Below are positions 42,733 to 52,183 of a stretch of 64,000 bases of DNA, piece by piece. The stretch's first letter is position 1, and each line of letters opens with the position of its first letter. The DNA is from an uncultured Bacteroidota bacterium. Its GTDB lineage: Bacteria; Bacteroidota; Bacteroidia; Bacteroidales; VadinHA17. Under the pieces are notes generated by a model that saw only the letters and a program-made list of their open reading frames with translations, was not told the DNA's origin and ran no database searches. The stretch spans positions 1-64,000 of the forward strand of contig CAIMVD010000205.1 of NCBI GenBank assembly GCA_903844815.1. Reading direction: 5' to 3'. The translations under genes and the position numbers were made by a program.

Positions 42733-45700
42733 ATGCTCAAATTTATTAAAAAATCACTAAAGTACCTTATAATCATGGCAGGGATAGTCATTGTGATTCC
42801 TACAATGATCTATGTCCTTGTTCAGATCCCTGAAGTTCAGACACTTCTTGTTCAGAGAATAACAAGTCATTTTTCTTCCAAGTTAAAATCTACTATAAAA
42901 GTAGGCAGTATTGAGTATAAATTTTTCAACAAACTGACTGCTACCGATGTGTTAATAAGGGATTCAAATAACGACACCCTCTTTTATGCCGAATCATTTT
43001 CAGCCGGCATAAGGAGCCTAGGCCTTAAAAATAATACCATCCGACTTGGAAAAGTAGTCCTCATCAGACCCGTAATAGGCTTGATAACAGACTCATCCGG
43101 GGTAATGAATATTAACCGATACCTTGATTTCATTAAAAACCCTCAGGCCGACAGCAAAAAGAAAAAAACTGATATAACTGTTTCTGAAATCGATTTAAAT
43201 AACGCCAGATTTTCTCTGACCAACGAAGCTTTGGCAAGGGATACTTCCCGAATCGATTTTAAAAATCTTCAACTTTCGGAAATAAACGGAATTATTGAGG
43301 ATATTAAAATACTTAACGATACCACTTCTTTTGATATTTACAAACTTGGTTTCAGGGAGATCAGCGGTTTCAGGATTAATAAGCTCAATACTTCAGCTCT
43401 TATTGCCGGGAGTAATATTGTTTTGACTTCTACTCTGATAAACTGCGATAGCAGCATCATTGAAATCCCCAGGCTATCAATGTCAGGTGATTCCTCATCA
43501 TCGTTTCAGAGATTCAACCAGGATGTAAAACTTGAATTGATTCTTGACAAGTCGCAGGTATTTACATCAGATCTCAGGTATTTTATTCCTTCAGCAGCTC
43601 GTTTTAATGAATCTGTTTTGCTTTCGGGGAAAATTTATGGAAGTGTTGCAGAATTAAGAGGACGGAATATCAGGCTTTGGTTCAGGGATTATACAGCCCT
43701 GGATTGTGATTTTGATTTTTCAGGTCTTCCTCATGCCGAAAATGCATATATGTTCGTTGAAGTTAATAGCCTGGTCACAAATGCAAAAGATTTTGGCAAA
43801 CTTGAAATACCAAAAGAGCTGTCCAAGCTCGGGAATGTTTCATTCACCGGCAGTTTTACCGGGTTCTTAACCGACTTCGTGACTTATGGCAAATTAACAA
43901 CTTCGATTGGAACAATTCGTACAGATATTTCTCTAAGACCTGAAAACAAGGACAGATATAAAATAAAAGGATTGCTGACCGGATCGTATATCGACCTTGG
44001 AACGATTACCGATAAACCGGAGTTATTCGGCAACCTCAGCATCAGTGCAAATGTTGATGGCTATGCCTATTCATTAAAGAAATTCGCTGCAAACCTTACG
44101 GGAAAGGTAGACAGTGTTGAAATAAACAAATATTTATACCGCAATATCGCTCTGAACGGATTTTTTACTGACAAAACCTGGGATGGAAGCATAAACATCA
44201 CGGATAAAAATATCAAAATGGACCTGCTGGGATCCTTTAATTTTGAAAAGAAACTTCCCGAATTTGATTTTACCCTTAACCTCGCAAAGGCAAATCTTCA
44301 CAAACTTAATTTCATTAAATCTGACACCACATCGCAGCTCACAATGCTCCTGACGTCTAACTTCAGGGGAAGTAATATTGACAATCTTGACGGAGAGATA
44401 AAACTTCTCAATTCCACTCTCAGAAAGAATGGCAATAATCTTGAACTATATGATTTTTCGATTAAAACTTTTACTGACCTCAAGCAAAAGGTACTAAGTA
44501 TCCGTACTGATTTTGTCGATGCAGATATCAGAGGAAGATATAATTTTAAAGAAATTGGTCAGCTTATTAATAACACTCTGGCGAATCTCATGCCATCCTG
44601 GCGGGGTGTTAATTCTGTAAAAAAACAAATTAAAGACAATGATTTTTCGTTCGATATTAATTTCAGGAACAGCGATAAGATTAACAATTTTTTCAATACA
44701 GGGTTCCTGTTAGCCGATAAAAGCTATATAAGGGGAGCTGTCAGGGCTGACAGTATTATCAATGTCACTTGCCGGGCAAAGTCAGTTACTATTAAGAACA
44801 ATATCTTTAACGATCTTGCATTTGATGGCAAAGTTTCGGGCAATGCTCTGACTGCTACCCTAAATAGTTCCTCTCTGATGCTCCTTAATCAAACAGAGTT
44901 CAGGGGATTCAATATCAGTTTCAATACGAAACCTGATAATTTCGTATTTTCAATTGACTGGGACAATAAGGACAATACACTTAACCGGGGCAATTTCACT
45001 GCAAGGGGACGGGTAGATGGCAGGATACCTGAAAACTTAAAAAGCAGTTTAAAAAGTACCGGAAAAGTAAAGTCCCCTGTCAAAATCAATCCCATCCTGG
45101 CAATTGATATTGATTCCTCCGATATCTATTTAAGCAATAACAGATGGCAAATTAAAAAATCATCGGTACTTATTGACTCTAGCGCAGTAAAGGTAAACAG
45201 GTTTTATGTTGGAAATGATAACCACTTTTACCTTGTCGATGGATCCATTTCAGTCAATCCAGCCGACACCCTTAATCTTCAGTTTAATGAGATTGACATT
45301 GCTCCCCTTAATTACCTTGGTGATCATAAGAAACTTAATGAATCTGCCAGACTTAAACCTGAAATAAAAGGAACGCTGAATGGCAAAATCCTTTTGATTG
45401 ATTTATACAGAAATATGCTCCTTGAAGGCAACCTTAATATTAAAGGTTTTTCGCTGCTGGGAACCGAATTTGGAAGTTTGTCTGTAAAATCAGCATATGA
45501 TATTGTAAAAAAAGTAATTAACATTAATGTCAGCAATGATCAGAATGGATTGAAGGCTATTGAAGCTGAGGGTTACTATGACCCTGTTTTAAAGAAATCA
45601 AGGCTTGCCATAAACACAAACAAGTTGCCCGTCATCTGGCTGAATCCATTATTAAAAGCATTTGCGTCGGGAATAACAGGAACCGTATCAGGCAAGGTTA

Positions 45701-47259
45701 TACTTACAACTGAATCCAATAATCTCTGGCTAAATGGAGCTGTCCTGGCAGAAAACGGAACGGTTAAAGTCGATTATCTTCAGACAAAATACAAGCTCAA
45801 CGACTCGGTCAGGTTCGACAGGGAGGGAATTAAATTTAACAACCTGAAAATGACGGATGAAAAGGGCAATTCCGGCTTTGTTTCAGGATCTGTCAATCAT
45901 AAAAATTTAAAGGAGTACACTGCTGACATTAGCGTGAATTTCAACTCATCTCCAATTCAGGTGCTCAATACTAAGTCCAAGGACAATACCATGTTCTATG
46001 GAACAGCCTATGGGTCAGGAGTTACTTCTATTAAGAGCGACGGAAATTCACTTTCGTTCGACATTTCGGCTAAAACCGGGAAAAACACAAAGTTCTATAT
46101 CCCGCTAACCGAAAGTCTTTCTGTGTCAGATTACTCATTCATATCATTTCTGGATCCCAAAAAGAAAACAGGTGAAAACGCACAAAATGAATCCGACAAA
46201 TCAGCTCTGGCAGGATCGAAAAAGACCGGATTCGATATTAATTTCGACCTTGAGGTAAATCCTGATGCCGAAGTACAGCTTATTTTTGACTCAAAGGCTG
46301 GGGATATCATGAAAGGAAGGGGCAGTGGAAATCTAAACGTCAGCCTCAACAGAAAAGGGGAGTTCAGAATGGTTGGAGACTATATTATTGAGGAAGGGGA
46401 TTACCTGTTCACCCTTGGCAATATCCTTAATAAATCCTTTTCCGTGGAAAACGGAGGAAGAATTATCTTTAACGGTGATATCTATAATGCAGAAATTGAT
46501 ATAAAGGCTATTTACAGGCTTAAAGCATCTCTTGCGGAATTGCTGGGTGATGAAAGATTCAGTGAACGAATCCCTATTGAATGCCAGCTCAACCTATCAG
46601 GGAAGCTCTTCAATCCGGTTGTTGGATTTAACATCTATCTGCCTATTGCTGATGAAGAGACAAGAACTTACGTTAAAAACGCACTTTCCTCAGAAGAAGA
46701 ATTAAGCCGCCAGTTCCTTTACCTGCTTGTCATGAACAGTTTTTATGCCGATCCGGCATTAGTTTCTTCAGCACCGTCAACTGCTATTTCAGGAACTTCC
46801 GCAATGGCAGTAACTACTACGGAAATGCTTTCCAATCAGCTAAGTAACTGGCTGTCGCAGATAAGCAACGATTTCGATATCGGATTCGTTTACCGTCCGG
46901 GAAGCGGGAATAAGGATATCAACCCACAGGAAGTACAGGTTGCCCTTTCGACCCAGCTCCTGAACAACAAGGTTACGATTAACGGTAATTTCGACGTACG
47001 AGGTACTACCGGAAGCAGTACTGATAATACCAACTCCATTACCGGAGATTTTGATGCCGAGTATAAGATAACTGATAAGCTTCGTTTCAAAGTGTTTAAC
47101 AGGTATAACAATCCATATACCTCCGGTAAAGGTGTCGGAATACCATATACTCAGGGTATTGGAATATTCCTCAAAAAGGATTTTGATGGTTTCGCCGATC
47201 TGTTCAGGAAAAAGGAGAAATCGGATATAATTAAGAAGGATAAAACTCAGATTAAATGA
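42733..47259 (+). CDS. tamB: TamB-type translocation and assembly module protein
   Basis: About 1508 residues. An N-terminal membrane anchor (YLIIMAGIVIVIPTMIYVLV) is followed by a very long series of AsmA/TamB-like beta-strand repeats, such as ATDVLIRDSNNDTLFYAESF and GKIYGSVAELRGRNIRLWF, and the conserved TamB C-terminal (DUF490) domain from about residue 1150 (VQLIFDSKAGDIMKGRGSG, GDYLFTLGNILNKSFSVENG, ECQLNLSGKLFNPVVGF). Such proteins span the periplasm and form a groove for outer-membrane protein assembly or lipid transport. A TTG at 42712 extends the frame by 7 codons; the ATG at 42733 is preferred. The TonB/TolA-type gene lies 157 bp downstream. Confidence 0.92.
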   Translation: MLKFIKKSLKYLIIMAGIVIVIPTMIYVLVQIPEVQTLLVQRITSHFSSKLKSTIKVGSIEYKFFNKLTATDVLIRDSNNDTLFYAESFSAGIRSLGLKNNTIRLGKVVLIRPVIGLITDSSGVMNINRYLDFIKNPQADSKKKKTDITVSEIDLNNARFSLTNEALARDTSRIDFKNLQLSEINGIIEDIKILNDTTSFDIYKLGFREISGFRINKLNTSALIAGSNIVLTSTLINCDSSIIEIPRLSMSGDSSSSFQRFNQDVKLELILDKSQVFTSDLRYFIPSAARFNESVLLSGKIYGSVAELRGRNIRLWFRDYTALDCDFDFSGLPHAENAYMFVEVNSLVTNAKDFGKLEIPKELSKLGNVSFTGSFTGFLTDFVTYGKLTTSIGTIRTDISLRPENKDRYKIKGLLTGSYIDLGTITDKPELFGNLSISANVDGYAYSLKKFAANLTGKVDSVEINKYLYRNIALNGFFTDKTWDGSINITDKNIKMDLLGSFNFEKKLPEFDFTLNLAKANLHKLNFIKSDTTSQLTMLLTSNFRGSNIDNLDGEIKLLNSTLRKNGNNLELYDFSIKTFTDLKQKVLSIRTDFVDADIRGRYNFKEIGQLINNTLANLMPSWRGVNSVKKQIKDNDFSFDINFRNSDKINNFFNTGFLLADKSYIRGAVRADSIINVTCRAKSVTIKNNIFNDLAFDGKVSGNALTATLNSSSLMLLNQTEFRGFNISFNTKPDNFVFSIDWDNKDNTLNRGNFTARGRVDGRIPENLKSSLKSTGKVKSPVKINPILAIDIDSSDIYLSNNRWQIKKSSVLIDSSAVKVNRFYVGNDNHFYLVDGSISVNPADTLNLQFNEIDIAPLNYLGDHKKLNESARLKPEIKGTLNGKILLIDLYRNMLLEGNLNIKGFSLLGTEFGSLSVKSAYDIVKKVININVSNDQNGLKAIEAEGYYDPVLKKSRLAINTNKLPVIWLNPLLKAFASGITGTVSGKVILTTESNNLWLNGAVLAENGTVKVDYLQTKYKLNDSVRFDREGIKFNNLKMTDEKGNSGFVSGSVNHKNLKEYTADISVNFNSSPIQVLNTKSKDNTMFYGTAYGSGVTSIKSDGNSLSFDISAKTGKNTKFYIPLTESLSVSDYSFISFLDPKKKTGENAQNESDKSALAGSKKTGFDINFDLEVNPDAEVQLIFDSKAGDIMKGRGSGNLNVSLNRKGEFRMVGDYIIEEGDYLFTLGNILNKSFSVENGGRIIFNGDIYNAEIDIKAIYRLKASLAELLGDERFSERIPIECQLNLSGKLFNPVVGFNIYLPIADEETRTYVKNALSSEEELSRQFLYLLVMNSFYADPALVSSAPSTAISGTSAMAVTTTEMLSNQLSNWLSQISNDFDIGFVYRPGSGNKDINPQEVQVALSTQLLNNKVTINGNFDVRGTTGSSTDNTNSITGDFDAEYKITDKLRFKVFNRYNNPYTSGKGVGIPYTQGIGIFLKKDFDGFADLFRKKEKSDIIKKDKTQIK

Positions 47260-47416
47260 ACCGGTTAATATTTTCTTTTGCATGTTTATTATTATCACAT
47301 ACCATAATGACAATTAATTTCGTTTTTTAATAACTTCGCCTGTCAGTTAATCCTGCACCTGTGCAAAATTAACAATGAGGCAATATTGAATATATTAAAT
47401 TAAGAAAACCCTGTAA

Positions 47417-48328
47417 TTGCAGACAGATTCAAATAGAGATGTTAATACTTATCCTTCCGAGAAAGCGAAAGGATTGGCAGGTGCCGTGATAATTCATGCA
47501 ATCTTCATTGGATTGCTCTTTTTGATGGGATTTTCAGTTCCCACTCCTTCCGGTGAAGGGGAAGGTATTCTTGTCAATTTCGGCACTGATGAGACCGGGA
47601 TGGGGCTCGAAGAACCCGCTCCCTCCTATCAGGATATAACTTCTCCTGCGGTTCAGCCTGCCGCCAGGCAAAAACCAGCCGAAGAAACAATGATGACTCA
47701 AGACATCGAAGATGCCCCGAAGGTGAAAAAAGAAGATCCTGAAGCTGAAAAGAGAAAAATCGAAAAAGCCGAAGAAGATAAAAAAATCAAGGAACAAATT
47801 GAAGCTGATCGCCGTGTAAAAGAACAGGAAGCTATTGAAGCAAGACGGGTAGAGGCCGAACAAAAACGCCAGTCGGATATTATGAACCGTACAAAAAATG
47901 CCCTGGCCAACTCAAAGAATATGGGTACCGGCTCAGGCAGTGAAGGAATCACAGGAGGCACAGGAAATCAGGGCTCACTAAATGGTTCTATTGATTCAAA
48001 AGTCAGAGGAGAAGGAAACGGGCTTGGAGACAGCGGGACAGGAACCGGCGACAAAGGAATCTCGTTTAAACTTGCCGGGAGAGGATTCAGAAAACTTCCT
48101 TCACCCAGGTATGATTACCAGGGCGAAGGAAGAGTAGTTGTAGATGTTACTGTTGACAGACTTGGAAAAGTCATTCAGGCTACGGCAGGAACCAAAGGTT
48201 CAACCACTCTTGATACCTACCTGCTTAAAGTAGCCAAAGAAGCGGCTATGTCGGCCAGTTTCGATCCCAAACCTGATGCCCCTGAAGTTCAGAAAGGCAC
48301 AATCACCTATAATTTCATCCTGAAGTAA
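47417..48328 (+). CDS. TonB/TolA-type energy transducer with TTG start
   Basis: A 303-residue protein with one N-terminal membrane segment (about residues 17-40: GLAGAVIIHAIFIGLLFLMG), a Pro/Glu/Lys-rich region, an extended charged coiled coil (about 95-160), a Gly/Ser-rich linker (about 165-220) and a C-terminal TonB-like domain (VVDVTVDRLGKVIQATAG, DPKPDAPEVQKGTITYNFIL). It would carry proton-motive energy to the outer membrane or maintain the envelope as TolA does. An in-frame stop (47414-47416) directly precedes the TTG, and the next Met (residue 37) would remove the membrane anchor, so TTG is the likely start. No exbB, exbD, tolQ or tolR gene is adjacent. Confidence 0.88.
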   Translation: MQTDSNRDVNTYPSEKAKGLAGAVIIHAIFIGLLFLMGFSVPTPSGEGEGILVNFGTDETGMGLEEPAPSYQDITSPAVQPAARQKPAEETMMTQDIEDAPKVKKEDPEAEKRKIEKAEEDKKIKEQIEADRRVKEQEAIEARRVEAEQKRQSDIMNRTKNALANSKNMGTGSGSEGITGGTGNQGSLNGSIDSKVRGEGNGLGDSGTGTGDKGISFKLAGRGFRKLPSPRYDYQGEGRVVVDVTVDRLGKVIQATAGTKGSTTLDTYLLKVAKEAAMSASFDPKPDAPEVQKGTITYNFILK

Positions 48329-48344
48329 CCCCGCAGAACCCTGT

Positions 48345-48728
48345 TTATTTTTTAAACAAATCGTTAATAGCTACCTGAAGATTATCAATAAGATTATTGT
48401 CTTTAATAATATAATCAGAGATTCCCTTTCTTGCAAGCTCCAAAACAATTTCGCCCTTCTCCTGTCCCGAAAGAATAATCACCGGAAGCGTAGGTTTTAC
48501 TTCTTTTATCCTGTTAAAAACCTCCATTCCGTTCATCATCTTAATGTTGCCGTTTACGAAAAAATAATCGAGGATAACAAGGTCAGGATCCTTGTCCAGC
48601 ACCTTCAGACAATCTTCCCCGAATTCAAAGGCCTCTACTGCACTTTCTTCATTGGTAAACCTCCTGGATACAAGTTTATTGATAAACTGGTCGTCATCGA
48701 CTATAAAAATCAGTTTTTTGGTCTTCAT
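48345..48728 (-). CDS. Single-domain response regulator (receiver only)
   Basis: A 127-residue CheY-like receiver domain with no output domain. Key residues are the acidic triad D11-D12-D13 (IVDDDQF), the phospho-acceptor D54 (VILDYFF), S87 in the Thr/Ser position (IILSGQ) and K109 (YIIKDN). It probably acts by protein-protein contact or as a phosphorelay intermediate. No histidine kinase is nearby. It is convergent with the TonB-type gene, 16 bp away. Confidence 0.92.
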   Translation of the reverse strand: MKTKKLIFIVDDDQFINKLVSRRFTNEESAVEAFEFGEDCLKVLDKDPDLVILDYFFVNGNIKMMNGMEVFNRIKEVKPTLPVIILSGQEKGEIVLELARKGISDYIIKDNNLIDNLQVAINDLFKK

Positions 48729-48775
48729 CGGGATATTTTTGAGTTTGTTATTTGTTAAATTTAAGCGTTTAGGTA

Positions 48776-48783
48776 CAAAGTTA
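48776..48783 (-). promoter_or_regulatory. -7 element for the response regulator gene
   Basis: TAACTTTG on the minus strand matches TAnnTTTG, 47 nt before the ATG at 48728. No -33 TTG is apparent. The rest of the gap 48784-48993 is AT-rich and shows nothing else definite apart from a short GTACTTATT direct repeat at 48971-48988. Confidence 0.4.
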
Positions 48784-48993
48784 AAATAAAACTGATTTCT
48801 TTTTTATATTTTATCAAATGCTAACTAACAAATTATATCAGAATGCAGTTGTTTGTCAAAAATATGTCTTAACTGATATTTAATTATACACTTCGATTCT
48901 TTCCAAACAAAATGTTGAAATTTTCAGCAAAACCCGTGTGTCATAAAAATCCGCTAAGGGACTCCTTCCCTGTACTTATTGTACTTATGTTGC

Positions 48994-50274
48994 TCATTCC
49001 GAGAAAAGAGGAAACGACTTCATCATGTCAATTACCTTAAGTCCTACCCTTGTAATTACCCCCTCATTATCAATATTGGAAATTACCTCGTCGATAAGGT
49101 CTACTATTATCCCCATATGTTCTTCTCTCAGTCCCCTTGTTGTGACTGCAGGTGTACCTACCCTCAACCCTGAAGTTAAGAATGGAGATCTGCTATCGAA
49201 TGGAACCATGTTCTTGTTAACAGTGATATGTGAGAGCACAAGTGTATTCTCGACCTTTTTTCCTGATATTTCAGGAAATTTGGTTCTCAGGTCGATAAGC
49301 ATAAGATGATTATCTGTACCATCGGAAATAACCTTGTACCCTTTATCAATAAAGGCTTTTGCCATAACGTCAGCATTCATTTTAACCCTTGCCTGGTAAT
49401 CCCTGAACTTTGGATCGAGAGCTTCACCAAAAGAAACAGCTTTAGATGCAATGACATGTTCCAAAGGCCCGCCCTGCACACCAGGGAATACAGCCGAATT
49501 TAAAAGTGACGACATCATCCTGACTTCACCCTTTTGAGTTGTGATTCCCCATGGATTTACAAAATCCTTACCCATAAGTATAATACCTCCTCTTGGTCCC
49601 CTCAGTGTTTTATGCGTTGTTGACGTAACAATATGAGCATATTTAAGAGGATTATCAAGCAGTCCTGCAGCAATAAGACCTGCCGGGTGAGCCATGTCGA
49701 CAAGGAAAATTGCACCAACACTGTCGGCAATATCCCGCATGCGCTTGTAATTCCATTCACGGGAATATGCCGATGCGCCGCCTATTATCATTTTGGGTTT
49801 TTCCCTGAGAGCAGTAGCTTCCATATCATCATAGTCAACAAGCCCTGTTTCCTGAATAACACTGTAGGCAACAGGTTTGTAAAAAAGGCCGGATGAATTC
49901 ACTGGCGATCCATGCGAAAGATGTCCTCCGTGGGCAAGATTCAGTCCCATGAAAGTATCACCTGGTTTAAGCACGGTCATAAATACTGCCATATTTGCCT
50001 GCGCACCGGAATGAGGCTGCACATTAGCGTATTCGGCACTGTATAGTTTCTTCAGTCTGTCAATGGCGATCAGCTCAGTCTGGTCAACAATCTCACAACC
50101 TCCGTAGTACCTGTTTCCCGGGTATCCTTCGGCATATTTGTTTGTCAATACTGAACCCATGGCTTCAAGTACCTGCTGGCTTACAAAATTCTCGGAAGCT
50201 ATCAGTTCTATTCCGTTTATTTGTCTCTGACGCTCCTTCTCAATAAGATCGAAGATTAGTGTATCTCTGTTCAT
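48994..50274 (-). CDS. glyA: Serine hydroxymethyltransferase
   Basis: A 426-residue PLP enzyme that interconverts serine and glycine and charges tetrahydrofolate with a one-carbon unit. Landmarks are [57 protein letters not shown] and the PLP lysine K222 in [14 protein letters not shown]. The length is normal. The gene begins 19 nt after the ClC channel stop, on the same strand, so the two may share a transcript. Confidence 0.98.
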   Translation of the reverse strand: MNRDTLIFDLIEKERQRQINGIELIASENFVSQQVLEAMGSVLTNKYAEGYPGNRYYGGCEIVDQTELIAIDRLKKLYSAEYANVQPHSGAQANMAVFMTVLKPGDTFMGLNLAHGGHLSHGSPVNSSGLFYKPVAYSVIQETGLVDYDDMEATALREKPKMIIGGASAYSREWNYKRMRDIADSVGAIFLVDMAHPAGLIAAGLLDNPLKYAHIVTSTTHKTLRGPRGGIILMGKDFVNPWGITTQKGEVRMMSSLLNSAVFPGVQGGPLEHVIASKAVSFGEALDPKFRDYQARVKMNADVMAKAFIDKGYKVISDGTDNHLMLIDLRTKFPEISGKKVENTLVLSHITVNKNMVPFDSRSPFLTSGLRVGTPAVTTRGLREEHMGIIVDLIDEVISNIDNEGVITRVGLKVIDMMKSFPLFSE

Positions 50275-50293
50275 AGTATTTGATATTTATAAA

Positions 50294-52069
50294 TCATTCT
50301 TCTGAAAATTCAATAAGTAACTCTCTGTATCTTGAAAAAATCCTGGACTTCGAGATAAACCCTGCATAATAACCGTCATCCAATACAGGCAAGTTCCATG
50401 CACCAGTCTTGCGAAACGTCTCCATAACAGTCTCAATGCTCTCCTTCTTATCCAGATATGAAGGGGGCATGATCATCAGGTCCTTTACTAAGGTAGAATC
50501 GTAAAGCTCATGTCTGAACATAATCTCCCTGACGTCGTCAAGAGAAACAACTCCTTCCAGTATATTATATTCGTCAACAACAGGGAAGATATTTCTTTTC
50601 GATTTGGCTATAATCCTGACAAGATCTCCGAGGGTTGAAGATGGTTTTACTTTTATCAGGTCTGTTTCGATTTCCTTCTTCCAGTTCATAAGTGTCATTA
50701 CAGCCTTGTCCTTGTCATGAGTTATCAGGTCGCCGCTGGCTGCAAGCTGAACATGATAGATTGAGTGTTTTTCAAAACTTCTGGTGGTTATATATGCCAC
50801 AGTAGAAGTTATGATCAGAGGTATAAGCAAACCATACCCCCCGGTTATTTCAGCGATAAGGAAAATCGCCGTAAGCGGAGCATGCATAACTCCTGCCATC
50901 ATACCAGCCATTCCAACCAGGACAAACCTGTTGTCGGGCAGATCGATTCTTGCAAAGCGTTCAAGAAAGCCTGCAACCATGAAACCGGTAACTCCGCCGA
51001 TGAAGAGTGTCGGCGCAAAAATACCGCCAACACCTCCTGCACCATTAGTTGAGCTGCTTGCAACAACTTTAAGAAATATCAGACCAAAACCAAAGAGGAC
51101 AAACCATAAAAAGTTTCCTGAAAAATTCTCAGAAAAACTATTGCTGAAAACAGCATCACTATTTCCCTGTAGAAGCGACATTAAGGAGTCGTATCCTTCC
51201 CCGTAAAATGAAGGGAACAAAAATATCAGCCCTGCAAGTACCGACCCTCCGATGAGGAGGCGAAAATACTCATTTTTAACTTTTGCGTAAACTCCTTCAA
51301 GAAAAATGGTGGATTTTGAAAAATACAGCGATACAAAGCCTGAAATTATCCCAAGAAGTATGTACCACGGAATGTTAGTCATGTGAAATGACCCGGTAAC
51401 TTCAAACGTCAGAAGAACCTTGTCGCCCATAAGAAAATATGCAACAGTTGCTGCAGTTACCGAAGAAATAAGCAATGGAACAATTGATGAGATTGTGAGA
51501 TCGAGCATGAGAATCTCAAGGGTAAATACAATTCCGGCAACTGGCGCCTTGAAAATTCCCGAGACTGCTCCTGCAGCCCCGCATCCAATGAGAAGGGTTA
51601 CACTTCGGTAGTTGAGCTTAAAGAATCTGCCAATTACCGAACCAATGGATGTTCCTGTCAGGACAATAGGAGCCTCTGCTCCAACGGAGCCTCCGAAACC
51701 AATCGTGAGTGTGGTTGCAACAATCGATGTCCAGGTATTATGTGCCTTGATATTGCTTTTCTTTCTGGAAATTGCATAAAGAATTCTGCTTATTCCGTGA
51801 CTTATCTTCTCTTTAACAACATATCTGACAAATATAAGTGTCAGGAACATCCCGACTACAGGGAAAAAAAGATATAAATAAATACCTGTTCCTGTAGTAA
51901 GGTATTCAGTAATGAAAGTATGTGTATAATGAATGGCATTCTTCAGGAAAGCTGCTGCAAGGGCACTTAGAAGCCCTACTACCAGGCTGAGGAAGTAGAG
52001 TAGTTTAGTCTGGTCAATATTTACCAACCTGTTTAAAAACTGTTTTCTTAGATTTCTTATACGAAACAT
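50294..52069 (-). CDS. ClC-family chloride channel/transporter with CBS domains
   Basis: A 591-residue membrane protein. The first 430 or so residues have the ClC helices with filter-type motifs (FGGSVGAEAPIVLTG, with the gating-position Glu kept; GIFKAPVAGIVFTLE; GAGGVGGIFAPTLFIGG). The C-terminal 150 residues hold two CBS domains (about 455-515, IFPVVDEYNILEGVVSLDDV; about 525-585, AWNLPVLDDGYYAGFISKSR), which often sense nucleotides. It moves Cl-, and perhaps protons, across the inner membrane. It leads into glyA on the same strand. Confidence 0.94.
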   Translation of the reverse strand: MFRIRNLRKQFLNRLVNIDQTKLLYFLSLVVGLLSALAAAFLKNAIHYTHTFITEYLTTGTGIYLYLFFPVVGMFLTLIFVRYVVKEKISHGISRILYAISRKKSNIKAHNTWTSIVATTLTIGFGGSVGAEAPIVLTGTSIGSVIGRFFKLNYRSVTLLIGCGAAGAVSGIFKAPVAGIVFTLEILMLDLTISSIVPLLISSVTAATVAYFLMGDKVLLTFEVTGSFHMTNIPWYILLGIISGFVSLYFSKSTIFLEGVYAKVKNEYFRLLIGGSVLAGLIFLFPSFYGEGYDSLMSLLQGNSDAVFSNSFSENFSGNFLWFVLFGFGLIFLKVVASSSTNGAGGVGGIFAPTLFIGGVTGFMVAGFLERFARIDLPDNRFVLVGMAGMMAGVMHAPLTAIFLIAEITGGYGLLIPLIITSTVAYITTRSFEKHSIYHVQLAASGDLITHDKDKAVMTLMNWKKEIETDLIKVKPSSTLGDLVRIIAKSKRNIFPVVDEYNILEGVVSLDDVREIMFRHELYDSTLVKDLMIMPPSYLDKKESIETVMETFRKTGAWNLPVLDDGYYAGFISKSRIFSRYRELLIEFSEE

Positions 52070-52076
52070 AATTATG

Positions 52077-52084
52077 CAAATATA
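52077..52084 (-). promoter_or_regulatory. -7 element for the ClC / glyA operon
   Basis: TATATTTG on the minus strand matches TAnnTTTG and ends only 7 nt before the ClC ATG at 52069, so the mRNA would have a very short or no leader. No clear -33 TTG is seen. The divergent M16 promoter is 33 bp away. Confidence 0.45.
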
Positions 52085-52116
52085 AAAACAATACTTAACC
52101 TTCGCCGATTTTTATT

Positions 52117-52124
52117 TAAGTTTG
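52117..52124 (+). promoter_or_regulatory. -7 element for the M16 peptidase operon
   Basis: TAAGTTTG matches TAnnTTTG and ends 59 nt before the ATG at 52184. The -33 position has no exact TTG. Confidence 0.45.
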
Positions 52125-52183
52125 TCCTCTGGCAAATGTCCCCTTCCGGCCTTTTGTTTAGCTTACAAATTTTATACTCAGGT

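Noticed and set aside
46840-47313. Minus-strand open frame of 157 codons over the end of the TamB-type gene
   Set aside because: It covers the conserved TamB C-terminus and extends only slightly past it; no independent coding signal.
48960-48976. Short stem (aggga/tccct) as the glyA terminator
   Set aside because: The stem is only 5 bp and has no T-tract on the minus strand.
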